Shown: positions 34,415 to 43,160, numbered from the stretch's first letter. The stretch is DNA of 64,000 nucleotides from Marivita sp030148515 (GCF_048006345.1 NZ_CP180351.1:2790001-2854000); one strand, 5' to 3'. Numbers and translations are program-made. The notes: a model not told the origin generated them from the sequence alone.

Positions 34415-35614
34415 TTACTGATCCGGCATGGACGCGGCTGTGTTCGAGCCGATTCCGTCCTTGCGCGCCTTGGCTGAAGCCAATGTATCCCGCAATTCCG
34501 CTTCCATCTTCTTGAGCTCGGCTTCGGCGGCGGCGCGTTTGGCCTTGCCTTCATCCGCGATCTGCAGGCTTTCCTGAATGGTGCCGATCAGGTCGGCATT
34601 GGCCTGTTTCACCGCCTCGATGTCGAACACGCCGCGTTCCATCTCTTCACGGATCAGCTTGTTGCTATCGCGCAGGTTCTTGGCGTTGGAGGTCAGCAAT
34701 TCGTTGGTCAGATCATTGGCATCGCGCACCGCAGCGGCCGCTTCGGCAGAGCGCTGGATGGTGACCGCCTGCGCCAATTGGGTTTCCCAAAGCGGCACGG
34801 TGTTGACGAGCGTTGAGTTGATCTTGGTGACCAGCGACTTGTCGTTTTCCTGCACCAGTCGGATCGACGGCAGCGATTGCATCGTGACCTGGCGCGTCAG
34901 CTTGAGGTCATGCACACGGCGTTCCAGATCATCACGCGCAGCGCGCAGGTCGCGCAGTTCCTGCGCCTTCATCACCTGATCGTTTTCGGGTGCGGCCTGC
35001 ACTTCGGCTTCTTTGGCAGGGATGTCCGTGGTGTCGAGGTCTTTCAGCTTTTCCTCACCCGCCGCGATGTAAAGCGCCAGTTCATCGTAGAATTGCAGCG
35101 TCTTGTCATAGAGCAGATCAAGCGACTTGATGTCCTTGAGCAGCGTGTGCTCGTGCTTGAGAAGATCGTCGGTGATCTTGTCGATCTGGGCCTGCACCTT
35201 TTCGAACTGGGCAGTGAACTTGGCAAAGGGCGCAGCGCGACCCAACAGCTTTTCCCACCACGACCGTTCGCGGCGCACGTCGAGTTCGGAAACCGAAAAC
35301 CCGCGGATTGTACTGACGATGCCGCGCAGGCTGTCGCCTGCCGGACCAACATCCTTGTTGCGGACATCGGCCAGCATGGCCTGCGAGATCTCCTGCAATT
35401 CCGCCTGTGCGTTCGAACCGAAGGACACGATGGACTGGGTATCCGTCATGTCGATCTCGGCCATGCGCGAGCGGATTTCGTCGCTCAGAACCGGGTCGGC
35501 TTGTGCCAGCGGGACAATGGCGTCCACGGCTTTGGGTTCAGGCAGAATCACGGCGTTCACTTCTTCGACCAGGGCCAATGTGTCCTGGGCTTTGGCGCGG
35601 GTTGTTTCAGACAT
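34415..35614 (-). CDS. telA: Toxic anion resistance protein, TelA/KlaA family
   Basis: A 399-residue, mostly helical cytoplasmic protein with coiled-coil stretches. The family core is present: LRGIVSTIRGFSVSELDVRR, SWWEKLLGRAAPFAKFTAQF, VQAQIDKITDDLLKHEHTLL and TRQVTMQSLPSIRLVQENDK. TelA proteins were named for tellurite resistance, but most have no tested role. They co-occur with XpaC proteins, as here. It lies between xpaC (29-bp gap) and the DUF2927 gene. Confidence 0.92.
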   Translation of the reverse strand: MSETTRAKAQDTLALVEEVNAVILPEPKAVDAIVPLAQADPVLSDEIRSRMAEIDMTDTQSIVSFGSNAQAELQEISQAMLADVRNKDVGPAGDSLRGIVSTIRGFSVSELDVRRERSWWEKLLGRAAPFAKFTAQFEKVQAQIDKITDDLLKHEHTLLKDIKSLDLLYDKTLQFYDELALYIAAGEEKLKDLDTTDIPAKEAEVQAAPENDQVMKAQELRDLRAARDDLERRVHDLKLTRQVTMQSLPSIRLVQENDKSLVTKINSTLVNTVPLWETQLAQAVTIQRSAEAAAAVRDANDLTNELLTSNAKNLRDSNKLIREEMERGVFDIEAVKQANADLIGTIQESLQIADEGKAKRAAAEAELKKMEAELRDTLASAKARKDGIGSNTAASMPDQ

Positions 35615-35643
35615 CGAGGTTCCCTTTACAAAACATTTCTATT

Positions 35644-36546
35644 CTATTTCACGTCCCGATCAATTCGGACACCTTCGCGCTGCAAGCGGTCCCGAAGAAC
35701 GTCGATCTCGACCGTGAGGTCAGAGCGGTCATCCAGCAGCATCTTGCGCGTGCGCGCGGAGAAATTCTGTTCCAGATCGTCCAGCAAGGCTTCGTAATCG
35801 GTGCGTGCCTGCGCGTCCTGTGTCCGGGCATAGACATCCGCAAACTTGATCGTCGCGTCGCGTGCGCCCATCAGGTACACGCTGAGATACTTGCGGGCCG
35901 ATGTGAGATCCCTTGGGTCTTCCTCAACCGTTCGGAACAGGTCCTTTGCCGTCGTCTCGAACCGTTCAACACGCGCGATCATGCTGCGATCACCAGAGCG
36001 CTTGATGGCGTCCCGCATTGCCGCAAGATGGGCCTCGGCTTCATCGACGGCACGCGCTACGCGATCCTGCTGGAAAGTGTCGATCCCTTCCATCCCCTTG
36101 TCCCGCATCGGGTCGATCCCGAATGCGCCCAGATGCAGCGCGGCGGCTGCCGCTCCGTAGATGATCGGCGCAATCAACCCGGGTTCATTGGCGAAAGCCG
36201 CAATACCGACGCCGATACCCGTCAGCACGGCAGCAGCGATCTTGCGCGGAAAGGCCGGACGTCGCGCCACCTTGCGGGCATTATACGCTGCCTCGGCGGT
36301 CAGACCGCCCCGCAACAGCCACGCGCCCAGCAGCAGTACCCCTGCGCCGACAAGCCCGAGCCCCATGCCAATCGCACCTTCGTTGATCGAGGTGAAGGCA
36401 AGAACGATAGGTGGAATAAACAGGACGTTGGATCGCGCACCGACAGGATCAACGGTTGCCCCTTTGAACGCGTTCGACGGGCCACCTTTCGACGATTGCT
36501 GCGTTGCCCCGTCCGGGCTGTACTTGCCGCCAAAGCGTTGGGCCAT
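35644..36546 (-). CDS. xpaC: XpaC-like membrane protein (5-bromo-4-chloroindolyl phosphate hydrolysis family)
   Basis: A 300-residue protein starting MAQRFGGKYSPDGATQQSSK. Two pairs of hydrophobic helices occupy about residues 45-80 and 100-130. A conserved FGIDPMRDKGMEG then leads into a long helical cytoplasmic domain of about 155 residues. The C-terminal half matches the XpaC family found next to TelA. The family name reflects an old phenotype in Bacillus and not a proven enzyme. It shares the FG-DPMRDKGM motif with the next upstream large gene, so the two are paralogues. Confidence 0.85.
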   Translation of the reverse strand: MAQRFGGKYSPDGATQQSSKGGPSNAFKGATVDPVGARSNVLFIPPIVLAFTSINEGAIGMGLGLVGAGVLLLGAWLLRGGLTAEAAYNARKVARRPAFPRKIAAAVLTGIGVGIAAFANEPGLIAPIIYGAAAAALHLGAFGIDPMRDKGMEGIDTFQQDRVARAVDEAEAHLAAMRDAIKRSGDRSMIARVERFETTAKDLFRTVEEDPRDLTSARKYLSVYLMGARDATIKFADVYARTQDAQARTDYEALLDDLEQNFSARTRKMLLDDRSDLTVEIDVLRDRLQREGVRIDRDVK

Positions 36547-36548
36547 GG

Positions 36549-36638
36549 TTACAGCCCCCCAAGCCAGCCGCTGGTCACCCCAAACAACACGACAAGCAAC
36601 AAGGCGTAGCTGACTTTTTGCAGGCCGGCACCGGACAT
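36549..36638 (-). CDS. 29-residue single-pass membrane microprotein
   Basis: A very short gene with a good ribosome-binding site (AAGGGG seven bases before the ATG at 36638). Its TAA lies 2 bp before the xpaC start. The product begins MSGAGLQKVSYALLLVVLFG and ends VTSGWLGGL: one hydrophobic helix with glycines at the end. The operon position and spacing argue that it is translated. No function is known. It may be a small subunit of the XpaC/TelA membrane complex. Confidence 0.65.
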   Translation of the reverse strand: MSGAGLQKVSYALLLVVLFGVTSGWLGGL

Positions 36639-36718
36639 GAGATCCCCTTTCCCAAGTGTCTTTAGAAACTTAGGGGATGTGCCAATGGCTTACTAGGGGG
36701 AAGTCGGCACAGTTCTGC

Positions 36719-37573
36719 TCATGCTGCTTGGTAACGGTGCATCCGGTTGAACAGAAGATCGGTCTGAAGCTCGAAATTGTCGCGCCCCTGACCGATCCCT
36801 CGCTGGCGCGCGCGTGTCTCGAACGTATCGACAAGTGTCTGGATCTTGATCAGAAATTTGCGGCGCTGGAACGGAGTCACTTTGCCTTCCGGCGCCGCAA
36901 GCAACGTCGCGACCTCAAGCTGCATCTTGTCGAGCAATTTGTTCACCGAGGGCGCGATCCGTTGCAGCGTCGGTGTAGCGACATCAATGGTGCCCAAGAG
37001 CCCCATAATGGTGTTTACGGCAATGCGCGTGCGCTCGAAAAGATCGTCATCTTCAAGCCGCGCCAGTGACAGAAGCAGGTCTTCGCAGCGATCATCGAAA
37101 TTCTGGTAGAGCTGCGTGTTGATGATCCGATGCTTCATTGCCGGATTGTCCATGCCTTTGTCGCGCATCGGATCAAGGCCAAACGCGATGAGACACAGAA
37201 TGAAGATCGAGATGCCGATCACGAGGGGAATCGCGGGCAGATCAATCTTGGTGGTCGCCAAAAGGCCGACAACCAAAGCGACGATCGTGCTGCCGATCAG
37301 CTTGAAAGGAATCCTCGGGCGCGCGGCGATTTCGCAGGAATCATAAGCGATGTGCGCCTTCTGCCCGATGGACAGAAACAGCAGACCAACTCCAAACAAC
37401 GAAATGATGAGGATGGCCGAGGCGAAGCCGGCAACTGTTCCATCCAGCAACCAGAGAATCAGCGGACAGGTCGCCAACACCATGAAGCCCACCGGCACGT
37501 CTTCGGCCGGGGCAGCCTTGCCAAGCGAGGCGCTGCGGTCGTCATTCAACAGGTTCTTGAACTGGAGCGTCAT
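36719..37573 (-). CDS. XpaC-related membrane protein (second paralogue)
   Basis: A 284-residue protein starting MTLQFKNLLNDDRSASLGKA. Two helix pairs lie near residues 28-68 and 90-130, followed by AFGLDPMRDKGMDNPAMKHR, the same junction motif as in the xpaC product. A helical C-terminal domain of about 150 residues has diverged strongly from it. It probably arose by duplication and may form a hetero-oligomer with the other copy. Its start overlaps the stop of the 65-residue gene (TGATG). Confidence 0.78.
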   Translation of the reverse strand: MTLQFKNLLNDDRSASLGKAAPAEDVPVGFMVLATCPLILWLLDGTVAGFASAILIISLFGVGLLFLSIGQKAHIAYDSCEIAARPRIPFKLIGSTIVALVVGLLATTKIDLPAIPLVIGISIFILCLIAFGLDPMRDKGMDNPAMKHRIINTQLYQNFDDRCEDLLLSLARLEDDDLFERTRIAVNTIMGLLGTIDVATPTLQRIAPSVNKLLDKMQLEVATLLAAPEGKVTPFQRRKFLIKIQTLVDTFETRARQRGIGQGRDNFELQTDLLFNRMHRYQAA

Positions 37574-37770
37574 CAGAGGAGCCCCAGAGCGAAGATGGTC
37601 AGCCAGAGGATTGCGAACGCCACCCAGGATGCCATCGCGCCATGCGTGCGGATTTGTTGCACCGCACCGCGGAGCGCCTTGGATGTGTCATCGGCAACCG
37701 TGCCAAGGTTCGACAGAACCAGCAGCACAGACGTCACAAGCACAGCAGAGGTGATGAAGGTGATCAACAT
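37573..37770 (-). CDS. 65-residue membrane protein heading the XpaC/TelA operon
   Basis: A small protein with two hydrophobic helices (about residues 3-23 and 46-64) around a short polar hairpin containing DDTSKALRGAVQQIRTHG. It starts MLITFITSAVLVTSVLLVLS. It is coupled to the XpaC paralogue by a one-base stop/start overlap and is the first gene of the operon that ends with the SPFH gene. I recognise no family. Confidence 0.75.
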   Translation of the reverse strand: MLITFITSAVLVTSVLLVLSNLGTVADDTSKALRGAVQQIRTHGAMASWVAFAILWLTIFALGLL

Positions 37771-37823
37771 GCCGCCTTTGTCGACAGCAATCCGGGCGGA
37801 ATATGGGCGTTAAAAGGGAAAGA

Positions 37824-38648
37824 TCAGGGAGTCTTTCGGGGCCCTGCCGGGCGCGGCTTGCGCCGAACCGCGTTTGCCTTTGGTTTCGCGGACTTGGCTG
37901 GCTTCGCCTCGGTCGGCATCTCAAGTCCGAGTTGATCTCTGACCACCTTGCGGCGCAGTTCTTCAACGGCACCCGGTTTCAGTTGCCCCAATTGGAAAGG
38001 ACCATAGGACACCCGGATCAGGCGATTTACCGTCAGGCCAAGGTCCGCCATGGCGCGGCGAATCTCGCGGTTCTTGCCTTCGCGCAGCGCGACGGTCAGC
38101 CAGGCATTTGCGCCCTGCTGTCGATCAAGCGTCACGATCATCGGCTGAAACCGCTCGCCGTCGATGACCATGCCCTTGCGCAAGGGTTCGAGTGTTTCGT
38201 CGCTGGGCGTTCCCTTGATCCGGACGCGGTATTTGCGGAGCCACCCCGTTGAAGGCAGTTCCAGCTTGCGCTTGATGCCGCCATCGTTGGTCAGCAGCAG
38301 CAAGCCTTCGGAATTGAGGTCCAACCGTCCAACGCTCATTACGCGGGGCATGTCCTCGGGCAGCTTGTCAAAGATCGTCGGGCGGCCCTGTTCGTCCTTG
38401 GTTGTCGTCACAAGACCCACCGGCTTGTGATAGAGCCACAGGCGCGGCTCGTCCGGGGTGCCTACCACCTTGCCGTTGACCACGACCTTGTCCGACGCAG
38501 TAACGTTCAGCGCAGGGCTGTTGATCACTTTGCCATTGACGGAGACGCGCCCCTCCAGGATCAGCTGCTCGGCTTCGCGGCGGCTGGCCAAACCGGCGCG
38601 GGCAATGACTTTGGCGATGCGATCACCGGGGGGCGTGTTCTGTGTCAT
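37824..38648 (-). CDS. rRNA pseudouridine synthase, RsuA/RluB family
   Basis: A 274-residue enzyme. The N-terminal S4 RNA-binding domain reads RIAKVIARAGLASRREAEQL and GRVSVNGKVI. The catalytic motif is SVGRLDLNSEGLLLLTNDG (G-R-L-D, with the nucleophilic Asp). LREGKNREIRRAMADLGL is also family-typical. The C-terminus is basic (KPAKSAKPKANAVRRKPRP), which helps RNA binding. It is most like RluB (U2605 of 23S rRNA). It ends 53 bp before the XpaC operon on the same strand and is divergent from tadA. Confidence 0.93.
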   Translation of the reverse strand: MTQNTPPGDRIAKVIARAGLASRREAEQLILEGRVSVNGKVINSPALNVTASDKVVVNGKVVGTPDEPRLWLYHKPVGLVTTTKDEQGRPTIFDKLPEDMPRVMSVGRLDLNSEGLLLLTNDGGIKRKLELPSTGWLRKYRVRIKGTPSDETLEPLRKGMVIDGERFQPMIVTLDRQQGANAWLTVALREGKNREIRRAMADLGLTVNRLIRVSYGPFQLGQLKPGAVEELRRKVVRDQLGLEMPTEAKPAKSAKPKANAVRRKPRPAGPRKTP

Positions 38649-38711
38649 GGCAAGCGGCTTAGTCCAATTCCACCCCTTGGGAAAGGTGAATGCGCGGTCT
38701 ATGACAGGCGG

Positions 38712-39173
38712 ATGGTGTTCCGATCAAATATGTCGCTGGCGCTGGATCAGGCGCGCGAGGCCGCCGCGCGGGGGGAAGTGCCTGTGGGTGCCGTTGTCGT
38801 GGCGGCCGATGGCACGGTGGTGGCTGCGGCTGGCAACCGCACGCGCGAATTGAATGACCCCACCGCCCATGCCGAGATGCTGGCGATCCGTGATGCCTGT
38901 GCGCTCTTGGGTGTCGAACGTCTGACCGACCACGATCTTTACGTGACGTTGGAGCCTTGCCCGATGTGTGCCGGTGCCATCGCGAACGCCCGCATCCGGC
39001 GACTGTACTATGGCGCGCAGGATGCCAAGTCCGGTGGCGTTGCCCATGGCGCGCGGGTGTTTTCGCATCCGCAATGCCATCACATGCCCGAGATCTATGA
39101 CGGTGTGAGCGCGTCGGAGGCCGAGCAATTGCTGGTCGATTTCTTTGCCGCCAAACGGGGGACCGGCGTATGA
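38712..39173 (+). CDS. tadA: tRNA adenosine(34) deaminase
   Basis: A 153-residue deaminase. The zinc and proton-shuttle motifs are DPTAHAEMLAI (H-A-E) and LEPCPMCAGAIANARI (PC-x-x-C). It converts A34 to inosine in tRNA-Arg(ACG), and that tRNA is encoded at 1816. The start is the ATG at 38712 (MVFRSNMSLALDQAREAAAR); the open frame runs further upstream without family-like sequence. It overlaps the next gene by four bases. Confidence 0.93.
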   Translation: MVFRSNMSLALDQAREAAARGEVPVGAVVVAADGTVVAAAGNRTRELNDPTAHAEMLAIRDACALLGVERLTDHDLYVTLEPCPMCAGAIANARIRRLYYGAQDAKSGGVAHGARVFSHPQCHHMPEIYDGVSASEAEQLLVDFFAAKRGTGV

Positions 39174-39715
39174 CCCGTATCATCCTGTTCAACAAACCCT
39201 TCGATGTTCTGTCGCAATTCACCGACAAAGGCACCGAAGGCACGGCGCGGCGCACCTTGTCAGAGTTCATCACCGTACCGGGCGTCTATCCGGCAGGGCG
39301 ACTGGACCGGGACAGCGAAGGGCTTATGGTGCTGACCGACAACGGAAAATTGCAGGCGAAGATCAGTAACCCCAAGTTCCGGTCACCCAAGACCTACCTC
39401 GCGCAGGTCGAAGGAACACCGACCGAGGACCAGCTTGAGCAGTTGCGCGCAGGCGTTGTTCTCAAGGATGGCCCAACCCGACCGGCGCAAGTCGAGCAGA
39501 TCGCGCCCCCGGACCTGTGGGAGCGCGATCCTCCCGTGCGCTACCGCAAGACGGTTCCGGATGCGTGGCTGCGCCTGACCATCACCGAAGGACGCAACCG
39601 GCAAGTGCGCCGGATGACGGCGCATGTCGGCCTGCCTTGCTTGCGACTGGTGCGGTGGTCGGTTGGCGAATGGTCACTGGACGGCATCGCGCCGGGGACA
39701 TGGCGCGATGCCTAG
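39170..39715 (+). CDS. rluE: 23S rRNA pseudouridine synthase, RluE type
   Basis: A 181-residue enzyme of the RsuA family without an S4 domain. It starts MTRIILFNKPFDVLSQFTDK. The catalytic Asp is in YPAGRLDRDSEGLMVLTDNG. LTITEGRNRQVRRMTAHVGL is the conserved C-terminal block. The short form with N-terminal ILFNKP is typical of RluE (U2457). It is translationally coupled to tadA (ATGA), and both act on RNA in translation. Confidence 0.92.
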   Translation: MTRIILFNKPFDVLSQFTDKGTEGTARRTLSEFITVPGVYPAGRLDRDSEGLMVLTDNGKLQAKISNPKFRSPKTYLAQVEGTPTEDQLEQLRAGVVLKDGPTRPAQVEQIAPPDLWERDPPVRYRKTVPDAWLRLTITEGRNRQVRRMTAHVGLPCLRLVRWSVGEWSLDGIAPGTWRDA

Positions 39716-39728
39716 GCCCGGGCGTCTT

Positions 39729-40190
39729 TCAGGCAGCCCGGCGGGGACGGCGACCCTCACATTCGGCCTTCAGGTCAGCTAGCCCCTGCTCCAGCGCACT
39801 TTGAATTGTTCGCCTTGCATGGCCTGGCAGAAGCGTCGCGTAAGCTCCTCGAAACGATTCCGCAGTGTCGACCCGCGTGTTCGCCCCATCGGCGCTCAAG
39901 TGCCAGACATGCCGGGCAGAAATCACCGTTGTCGTACCCGTCCAGCCGATGAAGTTTGGCGCCTCCAACGCCTGAACGGTGCTACGGATGGTCATCCCTC
40001 CGGCGCGCCATTCGAATTTGGTGCCGACTGTCAGGCGCCCAACCGCGCCGACCCATTCGACGCCGCTGTTCCAGTTCGGCCAAGTTTCAGGATCCGCGAT
40101 CCGCGCCCAGATCGCTTCTTGCGATGCGGCAATGATGATGGAGGCCCGTGCCTTGGCACGGGTGGTGAGATCGATGTCGAAAAGAGACAT
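39729..40190 (-). CDS. SRPBCC (START-like/polyketide cyclase) family protein
   Basis: A 153-residue single-domain protein. It shows the SRPBCC pattern: an N-terminal strand ARASIIIAASQEAIWARIAD, then PETWPNWNSGVEWVGAVGR, a mid-region GWTGTTTVISARHVWHLSAD, and a long C-terminal helix. These proteins have a deep hydrophobic cavity that binds lipids or small aromatics. The ligand is unknown. It is a single gene convergent with rluE. Confidence 0.85.
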   Translation of the reverse strand: MSLFDIDLTTRAKARASIIIAASQEAIWARIADPETWPNWNSGVEWVGAVGRLTVGTKFEWRAGGMTIRSTVQALEAPNFIGWTGTTTVISARHVWHLSADGANTRVDTAESFRGAYATLLPGHARRTIQSALEQGLADLKAECEGRRPRRAA

Positions 40191-40324
40191 TGTTGGCGTC
40201 CATACTACCGGGACGCCGGGGGCTTGGCGCGCCGGACCATCCGGCGACGCGGCGACCGGCCCCTAGCAGATGCGTATGCGGCCAAGCTGTATCAAGCCCA
40301 CTCATCGACACAAAAAAAAATAAT

Positions 40325-41218
40325 TTAAACCCACTTGGCGAGGGGCGGCAGGCTCATCAGAACGGCGTTGGCGTCATGCCCGGTTTCAAGCCCAAACTTG
40401 GTCCCACGGTCATAGACAAGGTTGTATTCAGCATAGAGCCCGCGATGCACCAGTTGTGCGTCCTTGTCCGTGTCTGACCAGTCCTGCACACGGCGTTTTT
40501 CGACCAGCGGCACATAGGCCGGGAGAAACGCCCGTCCGATATCCTGCGTCAGACTGAAATCGGTTTCCCAGTCGCCGGTGTTGTGATCATCCATGAAAAT
40601 GCCACCGACGCCCCGCGCCCGTCCCCGGTGTGGCACGTAGAAATACTCGTCAGCCCATTCCTTGAGCTTGGGATAGTACTCGCCGCCATGCGGATCGAGG
40701 TGCTGTTTCTGGGTGTCGTGGAAATGCTGGGTGTCCTCGGCATACTCGATGCAGGGGTTAAGGTCGGACCCGCCGCCGAACCACCAGGCATGCGGTGTCC
40801 AGAACATGCGGGTGTTCATATGCACAGCGGGGCAATGCGGGTTCTGCATATGCGCGACAAGGCTGATCCCAGACGCCCAGAAGCGCGGATCGTCCTTCAT
40901 GCCGGGAATACCCTTGCGCGCGGCCATTGCGTGCTGCGCCCGTTCGCCCAGAGTGCCATAGACGGTCGAGACATTGACGCCGATCTTTTCGAACACCCGA
41001 CCGCCGCGCATGACGCTCATCAAACCGCCGCCGGCGTCCGATCCATCGTCGGAATGGCGTTTGGTTTCAGTCACCTCGAACCGCCCCGGAGCGGCATCGC
41101 TCATCGGTCCGGTGTCGTGGCTGTCCTCAAGACCTTCGAAGGCCGCAACGATCTGATCGCGCAATTCGCGGAACCACGCAGAAGCGCGGGCTTTTTCGGT
41201 GTCAAAGTTTTCCGTCAT
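40325..41218 (-). CDS. hemF: Oxygen-dependent coproporphyrinogen III oxidase
   Basis: A 297-residue enzyme that decarboxylates coproporphyrinogen III to protoporphyrinogen IX using oxygen. Conserved blocks are VHMNTRMFWTPHAWWFGGGS and EWADEYFYVPHRGRARGVGG, then FLPAYVPLVEKRR. Length and order are normal. With hemN frameshifted at 29186, this would be the only intact route in the window, which would limit haem synthesis to oxic conditions. A T-tract follows the stop on the minus strand. Confidence 0.96.
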   Translation of the reverse strand: MTENFDTEKARASAWFRELRDQIVAAFEGLEDSHDTGPMSDAAPGRFEVTETKRHSDDGSDAGGGLMSVMRGGRVFEKIGVNVSTVYGTLGERAQHAMAARKGIPGMKDDPRFWASGISLVAHMQNPHCPAVHMNTRMFWTPHAWWFGGGSDLNPCIEYAEDTQHFHDTQKQHLDPHGGEYYPKLKEWADEYFYVPHRGRARGVGGIFMDDHNTGDWETDFSLTQDIGRAFLPAYVPLVEKRRVQDWSDTDKDAQLVHRGLYAEYNLVYDRGTKFGLETGHDANAVLMSLPPLAKWV

Positions 41219-41306
41219 GTCACTGTCCTATAGTTCTGACAGGACACTACAACGCATCACGGGAATCACAAGCCACTCCAAAGGCTTGAGTTTGAGGCGA
41301 AAACGG

Positions 41307-42110
41307 TCAGTGTGCCGGGGCGCTGACCGGGTCGATCAACGTACGCCCGCCATCAATCGTCATGATCTGACCTGTGATGAAGCCAGAGCTTTCAGAGGCA
41401 AGAAATTGCACCGCCTGTGCCAGTTCAGCCGGGCTGGCAATCCGGGACAGAGGTGTATTGCTTTCGATTTCCTTGCGGTACTCGTCATGATCCTTGAGTG
41501 CCTGCGCAAGGCTGGCCGACATCACCGATCCCAGCGCAACCGAATTCACGCGGATGCGGTGGTCTGCCAAAGACACAGCCAAAGACCGGGTCAATTGATC
41601 AAGAGCCGCCATGGAGACGGAAAACCCGAGAAGTTCCGGCTGTGTCCGCCGCGCTGCGATAGAGGACAGGTTGACGATAGCACCGGCCTGACCGTCTTGC
41701 TTGTCGGCGGCCTGCTTGATCATGCGCTTGGCCACCATCTGCGACAGGCGGAACGTGTTGGTGACGTTCTGCAACATCAACGCTTCAAGCGTGGTGTCAT
41801 CCAGGTCGAGCGGGTCGGAGGGCAGGACCTGTCGGCTGCCATTCACAAGGATATCGACACGGTCGAACGCATCGAGTGTCGCGGACAGCAGGTTGGCCAG
41901 TGTCAGACGTTCGCGAAGGTCGCCAGCAAAGTAGCGGATGTTACCCTCTTCTTCGACGATTTCGCCGCATTCGTGGGACAGGCGCGCCTCGTCCATGTCG
42001 GCAAACATGACATTGGCGCCCTGATCGACGAAATGGCGTGCAATCGCGAGGCCGACCCCGTTGGCGGCTCCGGTAACGATGGCGGTCTTGCCTTCGATAG
42101 AGAATGACAT
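41307..42110 (-). CDS. SDR-family protein with degenerate active site
   Basis: A 267-residue Rossmann protein. The NAD(P) motif TGAANGVGLAIA (TGxxxGxG) and a catalytic-type Ser in AIVNLSSIAA are present. The Tyr-x-x-x-Lys pair is replaced by Phe163 and Met167 in LLGFSVSMAALDQL, and the usual NNAG motif reads VNGSR. It keeps the C-terminal FITGQIMTIDGGRTL. It is therefore probably not a working dehydrogenase and may be a regulator or a structural partner. It lies 12 bp after the rsmC-like gene on the same strand. Confidence 0.85.
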   Translation of the reverse strand: MSFSIEGKTAIVTGAANGVGLAIARHFVDQGANVMFADMDEARLSHECGEIVEEEGNIRYFAGDLRERLTLANLLSATLDAFDRVDILVNGSRQVLPSDPLDLDDTTLEALMLQNVTNTFRLSQMVAKRMIKQAADKQDGQAGAIVNLSSIAARRTQPELLGFSVSMAALDQLTRSLAVSLADHRIRVNSVALGSVMSASLAQALKDHDEYRKEIESNTPLSRIASPAELAQAVQFLASESSGFITGQIMTIDGGRTLIDPVSAPAH

Positions 42111-42122
42111 TCTGGCTCTCCC

Positions 42123-43136
42123 TCAGCGCCGTTTTGTGCGACCGGGTTTGTCGGGGGTGCGCGGTTGGTCTGCCTGAAGTACCTTGAACCGGCTGTCCCC
42201 GTCCAGTTCCTGCGTCTGTGCGAAGCAGGTCGCGAGCGTTGTTTCGTATGGCAAGTGCCGGTTTGCGACGAGAACCAGCGTTCCTTTCGGTCGCAGCAAA
42301 CGCGCGGCAGAACGGATGAAGTCCTGCCCAAGAGATGCATCAGGCGTTCGGCTTGTGTGGAACGGCGGATTCATCACCACCCAATCCAGACTGCCCGCAA
42401 CACCCCATTTCGTGGCGTCGGCCCAATGAAAACTGACCCGGTCGTCGATTATGTTCTTCTCGGCACAGGTCAAAGCACGCCGGTCCGCCTCGACCAGATC
42501 GACATGGGTGACACCCGGCAATTCCAGAAGGTGCCGCGTCAGGTAACCCCATCCCCCGCCAAGATCCGCACCACGCCCCTTGAGCGACTTTGGCAGGGCC
42601 TCGATCAGCGCCTCTGATCCGGCATCGGGACCATCCGCCGAAAAAACGCCGGGTTGCGTGATCCAGCCGGAGGGTACAGGCGCAGGGTCAGGAAGCGCGC
42701 AGTCCTGAAACGCGTGGCTTGCGGTGAACCAGAAAACCTTGCCATGCGCCTTGGAGATCTGGCCCGCGACAGACACTCTCTCCCGCGCGAATTTCAGCAT
42801 CGCGTCGACGCCATCGGTCTTGGCACCATCGACGATCACCATTCCGCCGGGTGTAATCGCTTCGGCCTGCGCCAGCAATCCACGCGCCAGATCGCGGCTG
42901 CGTGGCAGCGTGACAAGCACCGCATCGGCAGGCCCGGTGGCATAGGTCGTGACTGGATAGCCCATCGCTTCGAACAGGTCGTAGGCGGGTTTGAAATTCT
43001 GCTGAATGACGATGTCGAAGCCGGACAGCGTTCCAAGATCCGCGTCAGGCGCAGGTTCAAGCAGAGCAAGCCGCGTTCCTTCGGACAGGGTCAGTGCGCC
43101 TGTCTCGCGCGCATGGTCTAATCTTGCTAACGTCAT
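42123..43136 (-). CDS. Class I SAM-dependent methyltransferase, RsmC-like
   Basis: A 337-residue protein with two related halves. The C-terminal half has the SAM site GRGADLGGGWGYLTRHLLEL and the target-base motif DWVVMNPPFHTSRTPDASLG (N-P-P-F-H), which marks guanine-N2 RNA methyltransferases such as RsmC (G1207 of 16S rRNA). The N-terminal half is a degenerate copy. It lies just upstream of the SDR gene and 24 bp after clpS, all on the minus strand. Confidence 0.88.
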   Translation of the reverse strand: MTLARLDHARETGALTLSEGTRLALLEPAPDADLGTLSGFDIVIQQNFKPAYDLFEAMGYPVTTYATGPADAVLVTLPRSRDLARGLLAQAEAITPGGMVIVDGAKTDGVDAMLKFARERVSVAGQISKAHGKVFWFTASHAFQDCALPDPAPVPSGWITQPGVFSADGPDAGSEALIEALPKSLKGRGADLGGGWGYLTRHLLELPGVTHVDLVEADRRALTCAEKNIIDDRVSFHWADATKWGVAGSLDWVVMNPPFHTSRTPDASLGQDFIRSAARLLRPKGTLVLVANRHLPYETTLATCFAQTQELDGDSRFKVLQADQPRTPDKPGRTKRR

Positions 43137-43160
43137 CGGAGACCCGGGACAGCGCCCCGG

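Noticed and set aside
40308..40330. An A-tract as the edge of an inserted element
   Set aside because: There is no inverted or direct repeat around it. It reads as a T-tract after the hemF stop on the minus strand.
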